Part shown: one piece after another, positions 24,862 to 33,311 of the stretch
Numbering within the stretch: the stretch's first letter is position 1
Layout of the letters: each line of letters opens with the position of its first letter
NCBI GenBank assembly: GCA_019638635.1
Contig: JAHBTM010000007.1
Location: 1 to 64,000 of the forward strand
Origin: Ferruginibacter sp.
GTDB lineage: Bacteria; Bacteroidota; Bacteroidia; Chitinophagales; Chitinophagaceae
DNA length: 64,000 bases
Direction: 5' to 3'
Position numbers and translations under genes: made by a program
Notes under the pieces: generated by a model
Database searches by the model: none
What the model saw: the letters and a program-made list of their open reading frames with translations, nothing else
Told to the model about the DNA's origin: nothing

Positions 24862-27105
24862 TTACTCCGTATCGTACCGGTCAACACGCTCAATACCGGG
24901 CAAGCGAAGCAGTTCATTCACCAGGTTATCCAGCTCGTCTTTGTCGTGCACAAACACCCGCACGTTCCCTTCAAAAATCCCATCTTTCGCTTCAATGGTC
25001 ATTGCGGAAATATTCACCCGCAATTCACCACTGATGAGGTTTGTAATTTTATGAATGACTCCCACATCATCCAGGCCAATAATCTTTAAACCCGTTAAGA
25101 AAGAAATTTCTTTGTTTTTGGCCCATTTGGTTTTAACCACACGATGCCCGTAGTTAGCCAGTAAACGCGTGGCGTTCGGGCAATTGGTTCGATGGATTTT
25201 CAATCCCTCACCGGTTGTGATGAATCCAAATACATCATCACCGGGAATGGGCTTACAACAATTGGCCAGGGTGTACATAATCCGGTCGCTGTTCTCGCCA
25301 AAAATTATCAGCTCACTATCTTTATTTTTATTGGATGGTTGGGGATGGGTGTTTTCATGTTCTTTGGGTTCTTCTACCACTTTTAATGGTTTGGGCGAAA
25401 TCAGTTTATCTCCCTGAACGGTAAATAACTTGAGGTCTTTTAAATCAATTTTCTTTATAGAGATGGCATAGAGTAAATCGAGTGAGGAAGGTTGCTTGTA
25501 GTACGCCGACAACTCCTCGAGGTTGGCATTGCTCATCGGTACATTCATCTGATCAAGCTTCCGCTGTAATATACCGCGCCCGTCATCTGCAATGATTCGC
25601 TTCTCCTCTTTGAGTGTATCTTTTATTTTAGAACGGGCCTTACTCGTTATAACAAAATTCAGCCATTCTGTATTGGGCTTTTGTTTGGCACTGGTAATGA
25701 TTTCAATCTGGTCGCCACTGCGCAATACATGGCTAAGCGGTACTAGTTTATGATTCACCTTCGCTCCAATACATTTTGAACCCACGGCAGTGTGTACACT
25801 AAATGCAAAATCGAGAGCTGTGGCACCCACCGGCAACATTTTGATGTCGCCTTTGGGAGTATACACATAAATTTCTTCGGCGAGGAATGAAGTTTTGAAA
25901 TCCTGCAGAAAATCCATTGAGTTACTATCCTGATTGGAGAGTACTTCCCGGATCTGATGAAACCACTGTTCAAAGCGGCTTTCATCTTCTTTGCCTTCCT
26001 TGTATTTCCAGTGCGCTGCCAAACCTTTCTCTGCAATTTCATTCATTCGTTTGGTACGAATCTGAACTTCCACCCATTTCCCTCCGGGTCCCATCACCGT
26101 AGTATGCAATGCTTCATATCCATTGCTTTTTGGATTACTGAGCCAGTCGCGCAGGCGTTCGGGCGACGGATTATACATATCTGTGATGATGCTGTATACT
26201 TTCCAGCATTCTTCTTTTTCTTTTTCGGGAGTAGCATCCACTATAATTCGGATAGCGAAGAGGTCGTACACTTCTTCAAAGGATACGCCTTTCTTCTTAA
26301 TCTTATTCCAGATAGAATGTATGCTTTTCGGGCGTCCGTAAATTTCAAAATTAAATCTGCCTCTTTCAAGTTTTTCTTTCAACGGTCGAATAAAATCATT
26401 GATATATCGGCTGCGTTCTCGTTTGGTATCCTGTAGTTTTTTTGCAATGTATTTGTACGTATCTGGCTCCATATATTTCATGGCCAGATCTTCCATCTCC
26501 GTTTTGATGCTATACAAGCCCATGCGATGCGCCAGCGGTGCATACACGTAAATGGTTTCGGAACAAATCTTCAGTTGTTTTTCGCGCTTCATGAAATCCA
26601 TGGTGCGCATGTTGTGGAGGCGGTCTGCCAGTTTTATTAATATCACCCGAGGATCATCGGTGAGGGTGAGGAGAATCTTTTTGAAATTCTCCGCCTGCTG
26701 CGAAGTATTCGCATCCATCACCGTAGAAATTTTTGTCAGTCCATCCACAATCTTAGTTATTTCGGGCCCAAACTCCAGTTTAATATCCTGTAGGGTGATG
26801 TCGGTATCTTCAACGGTGTCGTGCAAGAGTGCGCATATGGTGCTTCGTACACCCAGCCCGATTTCTTCCACACAAATTCTCGCTACAGCGATTGGATGCA
26901 AAATGTACGGTTCACCACTTTTCCGGCGCATGGTTTTGTGCGCTTCGGCGGCCATTTCAAAACTTCGGCGCAGCAGCATTTTATCTCCGGGTTTCATTTT
27001 TGATTTCAGCACCCGGAGCAACCCTCGGTATTGACGAAGAATTTCCTTTTTTTCCTCCTCTTCGGTGAGGGTATATAGGGGGATGGGTTTCTCGGCTATG
27101 TCCAT
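24862..27105 (-). CDS. spoT: Bifunctional (p)ppGpp synthetase/hydrolase, RelA/SpoT family
   Basis: This 747-residue Rel enzyme makes and destroys (p)ppGpp. The HD hydrolase domain has HDTVEDTD (95-102), so hydrolase activity is probably intact. The synthetase domain (about 230-370) contains NPKSNGYEALHTTV and VEVQIRTKRMNEIAEKG. A TGS domain (about 405-465) and a C-terminal ACT domain (about 670-747) follow. Domain order is that of a full-length Rel/SpoT. It is divergent from tRNA-Leu. With greA and tRNA genes nearby this is a growth-control neighbourhood, though probably by chance. Confidence 0.95.
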   Translation of the reverse strand: MDIAEKPIPLYTLTEEEEKKEILRQYRGLLRVLKSKMKPGDKMLLRRSFEMAAEAHKTMRRKSGEPYILHPIAVARICVEEIGLGVRSTICALLHDTVEDTDITLQDIKLEFGPEITKIVDGLTKISTVMDANTSQQAENFKKILLTLTDDPRVILIKLADRLHNMRTMDFMKREKQLKICSETIYVYAPLAHRMGLYSIKTEMEDLAMKYMEPDTYKYIAKKLQDTKRERSRYINDFIRPLKEKLERGRFNFEIYGRPKSIHSIWNKIKKKGVSFEEVYDLFAIRIIVDATPEKEKEECWKVYSIITDMYNPSPERLRDWLSNPKSNGYEALHTTVMGPGGKWVEVQIRTKRMNEIAEKGLAAHWKYKEGKEDESRFEQWFHQIREVLSNQDSNSMDFLQDFKTSFLAEEIYVYTPKGDIKMLPVGATALDFAFSVHTAVGSKCIGAKVNHKLVPLSHVLRSGDQIEIITSAKQKPNTEWLNFVITSKARSKIKDTLKEEKRIIADDGRGILQRKLDQMNVPMSNANLEELSAYYKQPSSLDLLYAISIKKIDLKDLKLFTVQGDKLISPKPLKVVEEPKEHENTHPQPSNKNKDSELIIFGENSDRIMYTLANCCKPIPGDDVFGFITTGEGLKIHRTNCPNATRLLANYGHRVVKTKWAKNKEISFLTGLKIIGLDDVGVIHKITNLISGELRVNISAMTIEAKDGIFEGNVRVFVHDKDELDNLVNELLRLPGIERVDRYDTE

Positions 27106-27215
27106 AAAATAGACCCAATATACTGATTTTTAGTAGATTTTACGGGCATACGAGAAGAGCCCGGGTTGGGGTGGAGAAAGTAGCAAATATTTTCAAAAAA
27201 TGCAATGAAAAAGCC

Positions 27216-27223
27216 TAACTTTG
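27216..27223 (+). promoter_or_regulatory. -7 box of the tRNA-Leu/tig transcript
   Basis: TAACTTTG matches TAnnTTTG exactly and ends ten bases before the tRNA 5' end, consistent with a short 5' leader removed by RNase P. No separate consensus box is seen between the tRNA and tig, so tig may be co-transcribed. Confidence 0.6.
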
Positions 27224-27233
27224 CACCCCATTT

Positions 27234-27315
27234 GCGGATGTGGCGAAATTGGCAGACGCACTAGACTTAGGATCTAGCGGAGCAATCCATGTAGGTTCGA
27301 CCCCTATCATCCGCA
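27234..27315 (+). tRNA. tRNA-Leu (anticodon TAG)
   Basis: An 82-base cloverleaf can be folded by eye. The acceptor arm is GCGGATG with CATCCGC (27308-27314) and discriminator A. The anticodon stem CTAGA/TCTAG encloses loop CTTAGGA, giving TAG, which reads CUN leucine codons. A long variable arm, as in class II tRNAs, and a TTCGA T-loop are present. CCA is not encoded. Confidence 0.95.
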
Positions 27316-27323
27316 CATCGTTC

Positions 27324-27373
27324 AGAGGAACAGGGACAAAGGCGTTCCTTGTTCCTCTTTGTACTAAACGCCT
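27324..27373 (+). promoter_or_regulatory. Pseudoknot-forming leader before tig
   Basis: Two interleaved perfect stems can form. AGAGGAACA (27324-27332) pairs with TGTTCCTCT (27350-27358), and AGGCGTT (27340-27346) pairs with AACGCCT (27367-27373). The second stem's 5' arm lies in the loop of the first, the geometry of an H-type pseudoknot with connectors of 7, 3 and 8 bases. It ends 12 bases before the tig ATG, so folding could control translation. No known riboswitch class is recognised. Confidence 0.4.
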
Positions 27374-27385
27374 CAATAAAAAATT

Positions 27386-28753
27386 ATGGCAACAGTTATT
27401 CGCGAAAATATCGGCTTACTCAATGATAAGCTGATAGTTAAAATTGAAAAGAGCGACTATTTACCCGCATTTGAAAAGAAACTGAAAGAGTATGGCAAAA
27501 CCGCCAATATTCCCGGGTTCAGAAAAGGAATGGTTCCTGCAGGCATGATTAAAAAACTGTATGGCGCATCCATTTTTAATGATGAAGTGCTGAAAGGAGT
27601 AGAAAAGAAATTGTATGAGTACCTGAATGAGGAAAAACCTGAAATATTCGCTCAGCCATTACCGTTAGTGAATAGTGTTGATATGATCGACATCAATAAC
27701 CCCGGCGATTATGAATTTGGTTTTGAAATTGGTTTGAAACCTGATTTTGAAATTCCAGCTCTTGAATCCGCAATGCTTACATTCCATGAAGTACAAGTGA
27801 CGAATGAGATGATTGATGAAGAAATCAATCGTATGCAGATTAAGGCCGGAGAAATGACAGAGCCCGAAGTCATTGATAACCCGGAAACTGTTCTCAACGT
27901 ATTGTTTAATGAATGTGATGCTGAAGGCAATGTTCTGGAAGGAGGAATTACCCGCGAAAATTCTGTTTTACTCAAATATTTTTCACCCGCATTACAGGAA
28001 AAACTAAAGGGCCTGAAAAAGGATGACAGTATTGTTTTCAAGATGAAAGATGCATTCGGTGCTGATAAATTAGGTATGATGTTGAGCGACCTGGGCTTCG
28101 ATGCAAAAGATGAACAGGCAGCTGAAAAGCATTTTAAACTGGTGATAGAAAAAATTGGCTTGGTGGAGAAGAAAGGCATGACTGAAGCATTCTTCAACGA
28201 AGTATTTCCGGGCAAAGACATAAAAGATGAAGCCACTTTCCGTTCTACCCTGGAAGAAGAAATTCAAACATACTGGAACAGCCGCTCACAAAATCAACTG
28301 CATGACCAGTTGTACCACTACCTGATTGAAAATACACGAATGGATTTTCCTGAATCTTTCCTGAAGAAATGGTTACAAACCGGAACAGAAAAACCCAAGA
28401 CCGCAGAGGAAGCCGAGCGTGATTTCCCGGGTTTCAGCAATCAGTTGAAATGGTCTCTGATTACCGACAAACTGATCAAAGACAACAAACTGGAAGTGAA
28501 TGCGGAAGAATTGCGCAACCACATGCGTGTTGAAGTAACACGCTACTTTGGAAATATGAATATGGGTGAGGATATGAGTTGGTTAGACAGCTACCTCGAT
28601 CGTATGATGAAAGATGAAAAGCAAGTTGAATCTACGTATCATCGTCTGGTTACCGAAAAGCTGTTTAAGTTTTTGGCCGATCAGGTGAAACCTACCAAAA
28701 AGCAGGTGAGTGCCGATGAATTGGCTGCCATGGAACACCACCACGAACACTAA
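27386..28753 (+). CDS. tig: Trigger factor
   Basis: Trigger factor is the ribosome-bound chaperone that meets nascent chains. The 455-residue protein has the N-terminal ribosome-binding domain with the signature IPGFRKGMVPAGMIKKLYG (about 40-58). A diverged FKBP-like middle domain (about 150-250) and a long helical C-terminal chaperone domain with an HHHEH tail follow. Divergence of the PPIase motif is usual in Bacteroidota. It lies 70 bases after tRNA-Leu and is followed by a clear terminator. Confidence 0.92.
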   Translation: MATVIRENIGLLNDKLIVKIEKSDYLPAFEKKLKEYGKTANIPGFRKGMVPAGMIKKLYGASIFNDEVLKGVEKKLYEYLNEEKPEIFAQPLPLVNSVDMIDINNPGDYEFGFEIGLKPDFEIPALESAMLTFHEVQVTNEMIDEEINRMQIKAGEMTEPEVIDNPETVLNVLFNECDAEGNVLEGGITRENSVLLKYFSPALQEKLKGLKKDDSIVFKMKDAFGADKLGMMLSDLGFDAKDEQAAEKHFKLVIEKIGLVEKKGMTEAFFNEVFPGKDIKDEATFRSTLEEEIQTYWNSRSQNQLHDQLYHYLIENTRMDFPESFLKKWLQTGTEKPKTAEEAERDFPGFSNQLKWSLITDKLIKDNKLEVNAEELRNHMRVEVTRYFGNMNMGEDMSWLDSYLDRMMKDEKQVESTYHRLVTEKLFKFLADQVKPTKKQVSADELAAMEHHHEH

Positions 28754-28776
28754 TTAAAAAAAGATTTTCAAAATAC

Positions 28777-28803
28777 AAGCGCTTCTGATGAGGCGCTTTT
28801 TTT
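28777..28803 (+). terminator. Intrinsic terminator of tig
   Basis: AAGCGC pairs with GCGCTT, extended inward by T-G and T-A pairs, giving an 8-bp stem and a 6-base loop. A run of T follows to 28803. It lies 23 bases after the tig stop. Confidence 0.85.
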
Positions 28804-28847
28804 ATGTGTTGAATAAAGATATCCGATTGAAGAAAGGCGCTATATTT

Positions 28848-29492
28848 TTATAATCCAATCGATGAATGGATGGATTCATGTTCCGGACAATCAATCCGTA
28901 AATCTGCATTTTTTAATGGAGTGTTCAACAGCTTGCAATAATGAGCATTTGCCCCTTTACTATTTTGGTAATGCATACAGGTCATGCACATACGCTGAAT
29001 GGTAATTACCCCGGTTTGGTTCAGGTGCTTGATAATTTTGAATAAACTCAATAGCAGTTGCTCCCGGTCGCGCTCCGGCAATTCCACTATAGGAACATGT
29101 AACTCTTGTGTAAAAAAGGCATTCTGCTTTGCAATAGCCTTGCCCTTTTCTGTAAGGTGAATGGTATAACTGCGGGAATCTGTTTGTTCAGTTTCCTTTG
29201 TAATCAATTCTTTTAATTCCAGCGATTTTACGGTATCACTGATGGTGGCCCGCGTCATATTGAATTCATCCGCCAGGTAACTCACTTTTCTCATGGCTTC
29301 GCTGTGATGCAATAAGAAAATCAATACCTGAACCTGAATAGGACTCAGTGCATGTTCTTTACATTCCTGCCACAACAAAACCCTGAAAGCCTGAGAAATT
29401 CTTTCCAGCGATGCAACGATTTTACTTTGTGTGCTTTTGTGCTGATGCCGAATATCAAAATCTGATTTCTTCATTTCACGATGGTGATTCAT
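28848..29492 (-). CDS. MarR-family regulator with C-terminal Cys cluster
   Basis: The protein (about 214 residues) has a winged-helix MarR domain (about 25-150; VSYLADEFNMTRATISDTVKSL is the recognition region and LTEKGKAIAK the wing end). A C-terminal extension has five Cys in CMTCMHYQ... HYCKLL... DLRIDCPEH (with one more just before), suited to zinc binding or thiol sensing. ATG 29492 is used; a TTG two codons upstream is less likely. The promoter overlaps a palindrome repeated in front of the adjacent thioredoxin-like gene, so it probably represses both. Confidence 0.88.
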   Translation of the reverse strand: MNHHREMKKSDFDIRHQHKSTQSKIVASLERISQAFRVLLWQECKEHALSPIQVQVLIFLLHHSEAMRKVSYLADEFNMTRATISDTVKSLELKELITKETEQTDSRSYTIHLTEKGKAIAKQNAFFTQELHVPIVELPERDREQLLLSLFKIIKHLNQTGVITIQRMCMTCMHYQNSKGANAHYCKLLNTPLKNADLRIDCPEHESIHSSIGL

Positions 29493-29608
29493 TTTCAAAT
29501 GTAAAGTAAAGCTTTTCCGTTTAACCCGATCTCCTTAGGGGTTTTCGTCGAGCACTCTACATAGTGTCTTTGCTCAGCTAACAAACGCTATCGTTCTCCG
29601 GAAAATAA

Positions 29609-29647
29609 TTACCCTGCAAAGGTAGGAATCCTAACAATGCAGGGTAA
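29609..29647 (-). terminator. Inverted repeat after the thioredoxin-like gene, enclosing the marR promoter
   Basis: TTACCCTGCA (29609-29618) and TGCAGGGTAA (29638-29647) are exact inverted copies 19 bases apart, starting four bases beyond the thioredoxin-like stop. On the minus strand TTATTTTCC follows, so a weak terminator is possible. The loop contains the marR operator and most of its -7 box. Confidence 0.4.
29617..29635 (-). promoter_or_regulatory. marR promoter with overlapping operator
   Basis: On the minus strand TACCTTTG (29624-29617) matches TAnnTTTG. It overlaps the palindrome GTTAGGATTCCTACC (29635-29621), which differs from a perfect 15-base palindrome at one position. The same motif occurs at 29928-29942. 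Binding here would block RNA polymerase, the usual mode of MarR autorepression. Confidence 0.6.
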
Positions 29648-29651
29648 AAAA

Positions 29652-29882
29652 TTATTGCTTCACATCTGCCATGGATGCACCGAAATTGATGTGCAGCACA
29701 TGTCCGTTTGGTGTGAGCAGGGCGAGAACCGATTGCACACCGGCTTTTTCTGCTTCCGCTATTCGGTTTTTGTTTTCACCAAGATGCACCACCTCTACAT
29801 TCTGGGAACCAATCAGTTCAATGATGTCGTGTTCTGCACTTACACAAACCGGACATCCGGCATGATAAAAAATAGATTTCAT
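29652..29882 (-). CDS. Thioredoxin/glutaredoxin-like protein with CPVC motif
   Basis: The 76-residue protein has a thioredoxin-like beta-alpha-beta start, with AGCPVCVSAE placing the redox pair at C10 and C13. The cis-Pro region is less clear (LLTPNGHVLHIN). It lacks a signal peptide and should be cytoplasmic. It is read in the same direction as marR, upstream of it, with its own promoter and MarR-type operator. A role as a small thiol oxidoreductase under redox control is inferred from the motif and the Cys-rich regulator. Confidence 0.82.
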   Translation of the reverse strand: MKSIFYHAGCPVCVSAEHDIIELIGSQNVEVVHLGENKNRIAEAEKAGVQSVLALLTPNGHVLHINFGASMADVKQ

Positions 29883-29919
29883 TTTTTAAACTTTTAAGTG
29901 TGTGACAATAGCGTCTGGA

Positions 29920-29942
29920 CAAATATAGTAAGGAATCCTAAC
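29920..29942 (-). promoter_or_regulatory. Promoter and operator of the thioredoxin-like gene
   Basis: TATATTTG (29927-29920, minus) is a perfect -7 box 37 bases before the start codon. Immediately upstream, in the spacer, lies GTTAGGATTCCTTAC (29942-29928), matching the marR operator except for one position in each copy. The placement fits direct repression. Confidence 0.6.
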
Positions 29943-30161
29943 TAAAAAAATATTTTCTGATGATGATCTAATGTTATTTCAACAATACGACACAAATGGC
30001 TGGAAAATGTACAATATCGTGAGCGTGCGATAGATGATTCGTGACACAGAGTGCCCTCTTTATGCGCCTGAACAAATAATGTGTGATATCGAGCAATGCA
30101 ACTGCTATTCGTTTAATGCAGTACAAACGGACAAGGCTAAGCTTTCGGGGTGCTTTACACG

Positions 30162-31709
30162 TTAAAGTTTAATCTCTTCTTCGTGTTTATCGAAGAAACG
30201 AAATTCAGTAAGGTGGTAGTTGGAGTTTGCCCTTACACGAATTTTTTGTTTCATCTTCCACGACCACTTCATACGTTTAGACGGAAATCCGGAAGTTAAA
30301 TATGCATGCAGGATAGGGTGCACCTGAATGGTGAGGCCACTATGTTTTTGCATGATGAGGTAATTCAGGTTTTAAGCAATTTCATCTTCGAGGATGAGGG
30401 TAGAAGATACTTTGCCAGTGCCTTCGCAACTCGGACAAATCTCACTGGTGTTGATATTGGTTTCGGGCTTCATCCGCTGGCGGGTGATCTGCATCAAACC
30501 AAATTTCGAAATGGGCAGCACGGCATGTTTGGCTCTGTCTACTTTCATGAACTGGTCCATAGCATCCGTTAGCTTCTTCTTATTTTCCATCAACTTCATA
30601 TCAATGAAGTCAACGACAATGATACCACCGAGGTCGCGTAAACGCAGTTGCCTTGCAATTTCTTCAGCGGCTTCCAGATTTGTTTCCAGCGCGTTTTGTT
30701 CCTGATTATTGCTTACACTTTTATAACCACTGTTCACATCAATTACATGCAACGCTTCAGTATGTTCAACAATCAGATAGGCTCCGCTGGGTAGGTTTAC
30801 AGTTTTGCCAAATGATGCCTTCACTTGCTTGGTTACACCAAAACTGTCGAAAATGGGCATCCCGTTATTATAATACGAAATGATATCTGCCTTATTCGGT
30901 GCAATCTTGCGGATATAATTTTTGGTATCGTTGAACAAGTTTTTATCATTCACCACCACCTTGTTGAAATCTTCATTGAGCAGATCGCGCAGGATGCTGG
31001 TGGTTTTGGTTTGTTCGCTGAGGATTTTTGCCGGAGGTACAGCTCCTTTCAAGTTTTTTTGAATAGTATTCCAGGTATGAATGAGTCCGTTTAAATCATC
31101 ATGCAACTCAGCAGTTTGTTTGTTTTCAGCAGCGGTACGCACGATAACCCCTAAATTTTTGGGCTTGATAGCCTCAATAATTTTTTGGAGCCTTTTTCGC
31201 TCTTCGGAAGAATGAATTTTTCTGGAGATGGCCACCACATCATTGAATGGTGTAACCACCACAAAGCGGCCCGGGATGGAAATTTCACAACTCAGGCGAG
31301 GGCCTTTAGCAGCAATAGGTTCCTTTAAAATCTGTACAAGAATATTCGGCTTACCGGGAAGTACTTCTGTTATTTTTCCGGTTTTGATGATTTCAGGTTC
31401 AACTTTAAAAGCATCGAAATCTATACCATCATCTCCTTTTTCAATCATGCACTGATGGGTGAATTTCATCAGTGAGCGTACGTAGGGACTCAAATCGGTG
31501 TAATGAAGAAAAGCGTCTTTTTCAAAACCCACATCCACAAACGCAGCGTTGAGTCCGGGTATAAGTTTTTTTACCTTACCCAGATATAAATCGCCCACAG
31601 AGAAGTTGGCATCAGCATTTTCGCTATGCAACTCCACCAGTTTTTTGTCCTCCAGCAAGGCAATTTCTACCCCTGTAGGAACAGCATTAATGATTAACTC
31701 CTTGGTCAC
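30162..31709 (-). pseudogene. rng: Ribonuclease E/G family protein, interrupted by an in-frame TAA
   Basis: Residues 1-445 are a normal Bacteroidota RNase G: S1-like domain (FSVGDLYLGKVKKLIPGLNAAFVDVG), catalytic core ending GGIIVVDFIDMK, and the zinc-link CPSCEGTG. After ILEDEIA a TAA (30374-30372) stops the frame. The same frame then reads on for about 70 residues (NLNYLIMQKHSGLTIQVHP to FDKHEEEIKL), which is the usual end of the family. One base change, such as CAA to TAA, explains the break. The start is GTG. It may be a mutation, a sequencing error or a shortened active enzyme. Confidence 0.85.
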
Positions 31710-31844
31710 GTTATACTTGCGCGAACACCTTATGGATTTGATTCAAACAGAGGGTACACAACAGCAGGTCCGCTTTACGCACCATACGTTGTGTACATAT
31801 CATGGGGCATCATCTTAAAAAATAAGATGCACATGAAAGGAAAA

Positions 31845-31934
31845 TTATCTCTTCTTATGACGGTTCTTTCTCAAACGCTTTTTACGCTTATGGGTAGCGA
31901 TTTTATGACGTTTTCTCTTTTTACCACAAGGCAT
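31845..31934 (-). CDS. Small basic bS22-like (AURKAIP1/COX24 domain) protein
   Basis: A 29-residue ORF encodes MPCGKKRKRHKIATHKRKK followed by RLRKNRHKKR; 20 of 29 residues are Lys, Arg or His. Bacteroidota genomes keep near-identical short proteins annotated as AURKAIP1/COX24 domain. The domain is shared with mitochondrial mS38 and mycobacterial bS22, small-subunit ribosomal proteins at the decoding centre. A ribosomal role is therefore inferred. It lies between rng and the TPR gene on the same strand. The usual third residue in relatives is Ser; here it is Cys. Confidence 0.85.
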   Translation of the reverse strand: MPCGKKRKRHKIATHKRKKRLRKNRHKKR

Positions 31935-31971
31935 ACTTGTTCTTTTTAATTAGTTATAAAAATTCGTTCAA

Positions 31972-32811
31972 TTATCTTAATTGCCGGATACGCTCATCCA
32001 CTTCCTGTGAATAGTGCGGGTTATCAGCTAGTTTTTTACTGATGTTATACCATCGAATCGCTTCTGCTTTGTTGCCCATGGCCGCATAAGTATCAGCGAG
32101 GTACGCGATGGCTTCCAGGTTACCAGGTTCTTTCTCCACAATTCTAAGAAAACGTGCGTTTGCTTTATCAAATTGTCCGGAGATCATTCCACCGATTCCC
32201 AAAACCAGTTGTGCTTTCATGTTGTTACTGTCGCGTTGAGCCACACCCAACAACTCCTGAATTCCCTGCATGGTGGCTTCGGGGTTGCCGCTTCTGCCCC
32301 TGCCGAAAATGTAAGCACTCCCCAAACCTATACGGAGGTCATCATTTTCAGGATTCAACTGAATTGCACGTTCAAAAAGATCTATCGTTTCAGCAGTCAT
32401 CCATTCCAAACGGGCCGGATCCTGCTGCATTCGAATGTTATCTAACATCAAATGGGCTGCAAAGGTGAGGCTTTTTTCTGAATTTTCCAATTTAGATGCT
32501 TCTGAAATATAGTAGGCATACGGCTCAAACAGCTGTAAACTGTCTCTCCAAAATGCTGCTGCTGCACTAAAAGATTGTAATTTTTGTTTAGAATCTGAAG
32601 ATTCAATTCCAGACTTCAGCGTGTTTAAATATGCTGATTGTGAAGAGGTTAAATTAGTTTCAACACTGTCTATCCATGTTTGGATATTAATTACAGGAGC
32701 AACTACTTCTTGTGTTGCGGTTGCACTTTTTGGTGCAGTCGTTCTGCCGAAAAAAAATAAAAGAAACACGAGCAACACACCTGCTGCTGCGGTTAAAAGA
32801 GGTTTATTCAC
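31972..32811 (-). CDS. Membrane-anchored TPR protein
   Basis: This 279-residue protein has an N-terminal membrane segment (LLTAAAGVLLVFLLFFFG, about 5-22) and a periplasmic part with tetratricopeptide repeats (about 145-275), for example AIQLNPENDDLRIGLGSAYIFG and NLEAIAYLADTYAAMGNKAEAIRWY. The start is GTG. It lies 43 bases downstream of the HU gene and probably shares its promoter. TPRs indicate protein-protein contacts; partner unknown. Confidence 0.8.
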   Translation of the reverse strand: MNKPLLTAAAGVLLVFLLFFFGRTTAPKSATATQEVVAPVINIQTWIDSVETNLTSSQSAYLNTLKSGIESSDSKQKLQSFSAAAAFWRDSLQLFEPYAYYISEASKLENSEKSLTFAAHLMLDNIRMQQDPARLEWMTAETIDLFERAIQLNPENDDLRIGLGSAYIFGRGRSGNPEATMQGIQELLGVAQRDSNNMKAQLVLGIGGMISGQFDKANARFLRIVEKEPGNLEAIAYLADTYAAMGNKAEAIRWYNISKKLADNPHYSQEVDERIRQLR

Positions 32812-32854
32812 TTTGCAACTGATTTACTCCGCAAACTTTTTGCGAATGGCAAAG

Positions 32855-33178
32855 TTACTGGTCTTCATCCTCATTGAGTGTTGGTTCTTCCTTAATTTTT
32901 GTGGAACTCTTAATTTCCTGAACAAATTCCCGGGAGGGTTTAAATGCAGGAATAAAATGTTCAGGAATAGCTACAGCCACATTTTTCTTAATGTTTCTGC
33001 CGATCTTTGCAGCTCTTTTTTTAATGATAAAACTGCCAAATCCCCTGATGTAGATATTTTCACCTTCTGCCAGCGTGTGTTTGATTTCTTTAAACATCGT
33101 TTCAAGGGAGACCAATACATCTACCTTCGGTATTCCGGTTTTTTCTGAAATCTTGTTAATCAGATCAGCTTTACGCAT
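32855..33178 (-). CDS. HU/IHF-family DNA-binding protein
   Basis: The 107-residue nucleoid protein starts MRKADLINKISEKTGIPK, with the beta-arm region IYIRGFGSFIIKKRAAKIGRNIKK and the DNA-intercalating Pro region about VAIPEHFIPAFKPSREF. A roughly 15-residue acidic tail (TKIKEEPTLNEDEDQ) is added. It bends or packs DNA. A full promoter lies 37 bases upstream. HU versus IHF subtype cannot be settled from sequence. Confidence 0.92.
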   Translation of the reverse strand: MRKADLINKISEKTGIPKVDVLVSLETMFKEIKHTLAEGENIYIRGFGSFIIKKRAAKIGRNIKKNVAVAIPEHFIPAFKPSREFVQEIKSSTKIKEEPTLNEDEDQ

Positions 33179-33214
33179 AACTTAAAATTTTCATTTTAAA
33201 TGAGGTACCTTGTT

Positions 33215-33244
33215 CAAATTTACAAATAACTATGTGATAATCAA
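33215..33244 (-). promoter_or_regulatory. Promoter of the HU gene
   Basis: TTG (33244-33242) and TAAATTTG (33222-33215) on the minus strand are separated by exactly 19 bases, the best full match in the window to the Bacteroidota -33/-7 promoter. The expected start is near 33209, giving a leader of about 30 bases. Confidence 0.8.
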
Positions 33245-33311
33245 GTAGATTTTAGATTATTTATACAAAAACTTTTAAATATTCACCCTTTAACTATTAA
33301 AAGCAAGATTT

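Noticed and set aside
29521..29545. AACCC...GGGGTT hairpin in the marR leader
   Set aside because: The stem has only five pairs and no T-run; it could be chance in a leader of about 115 bases.
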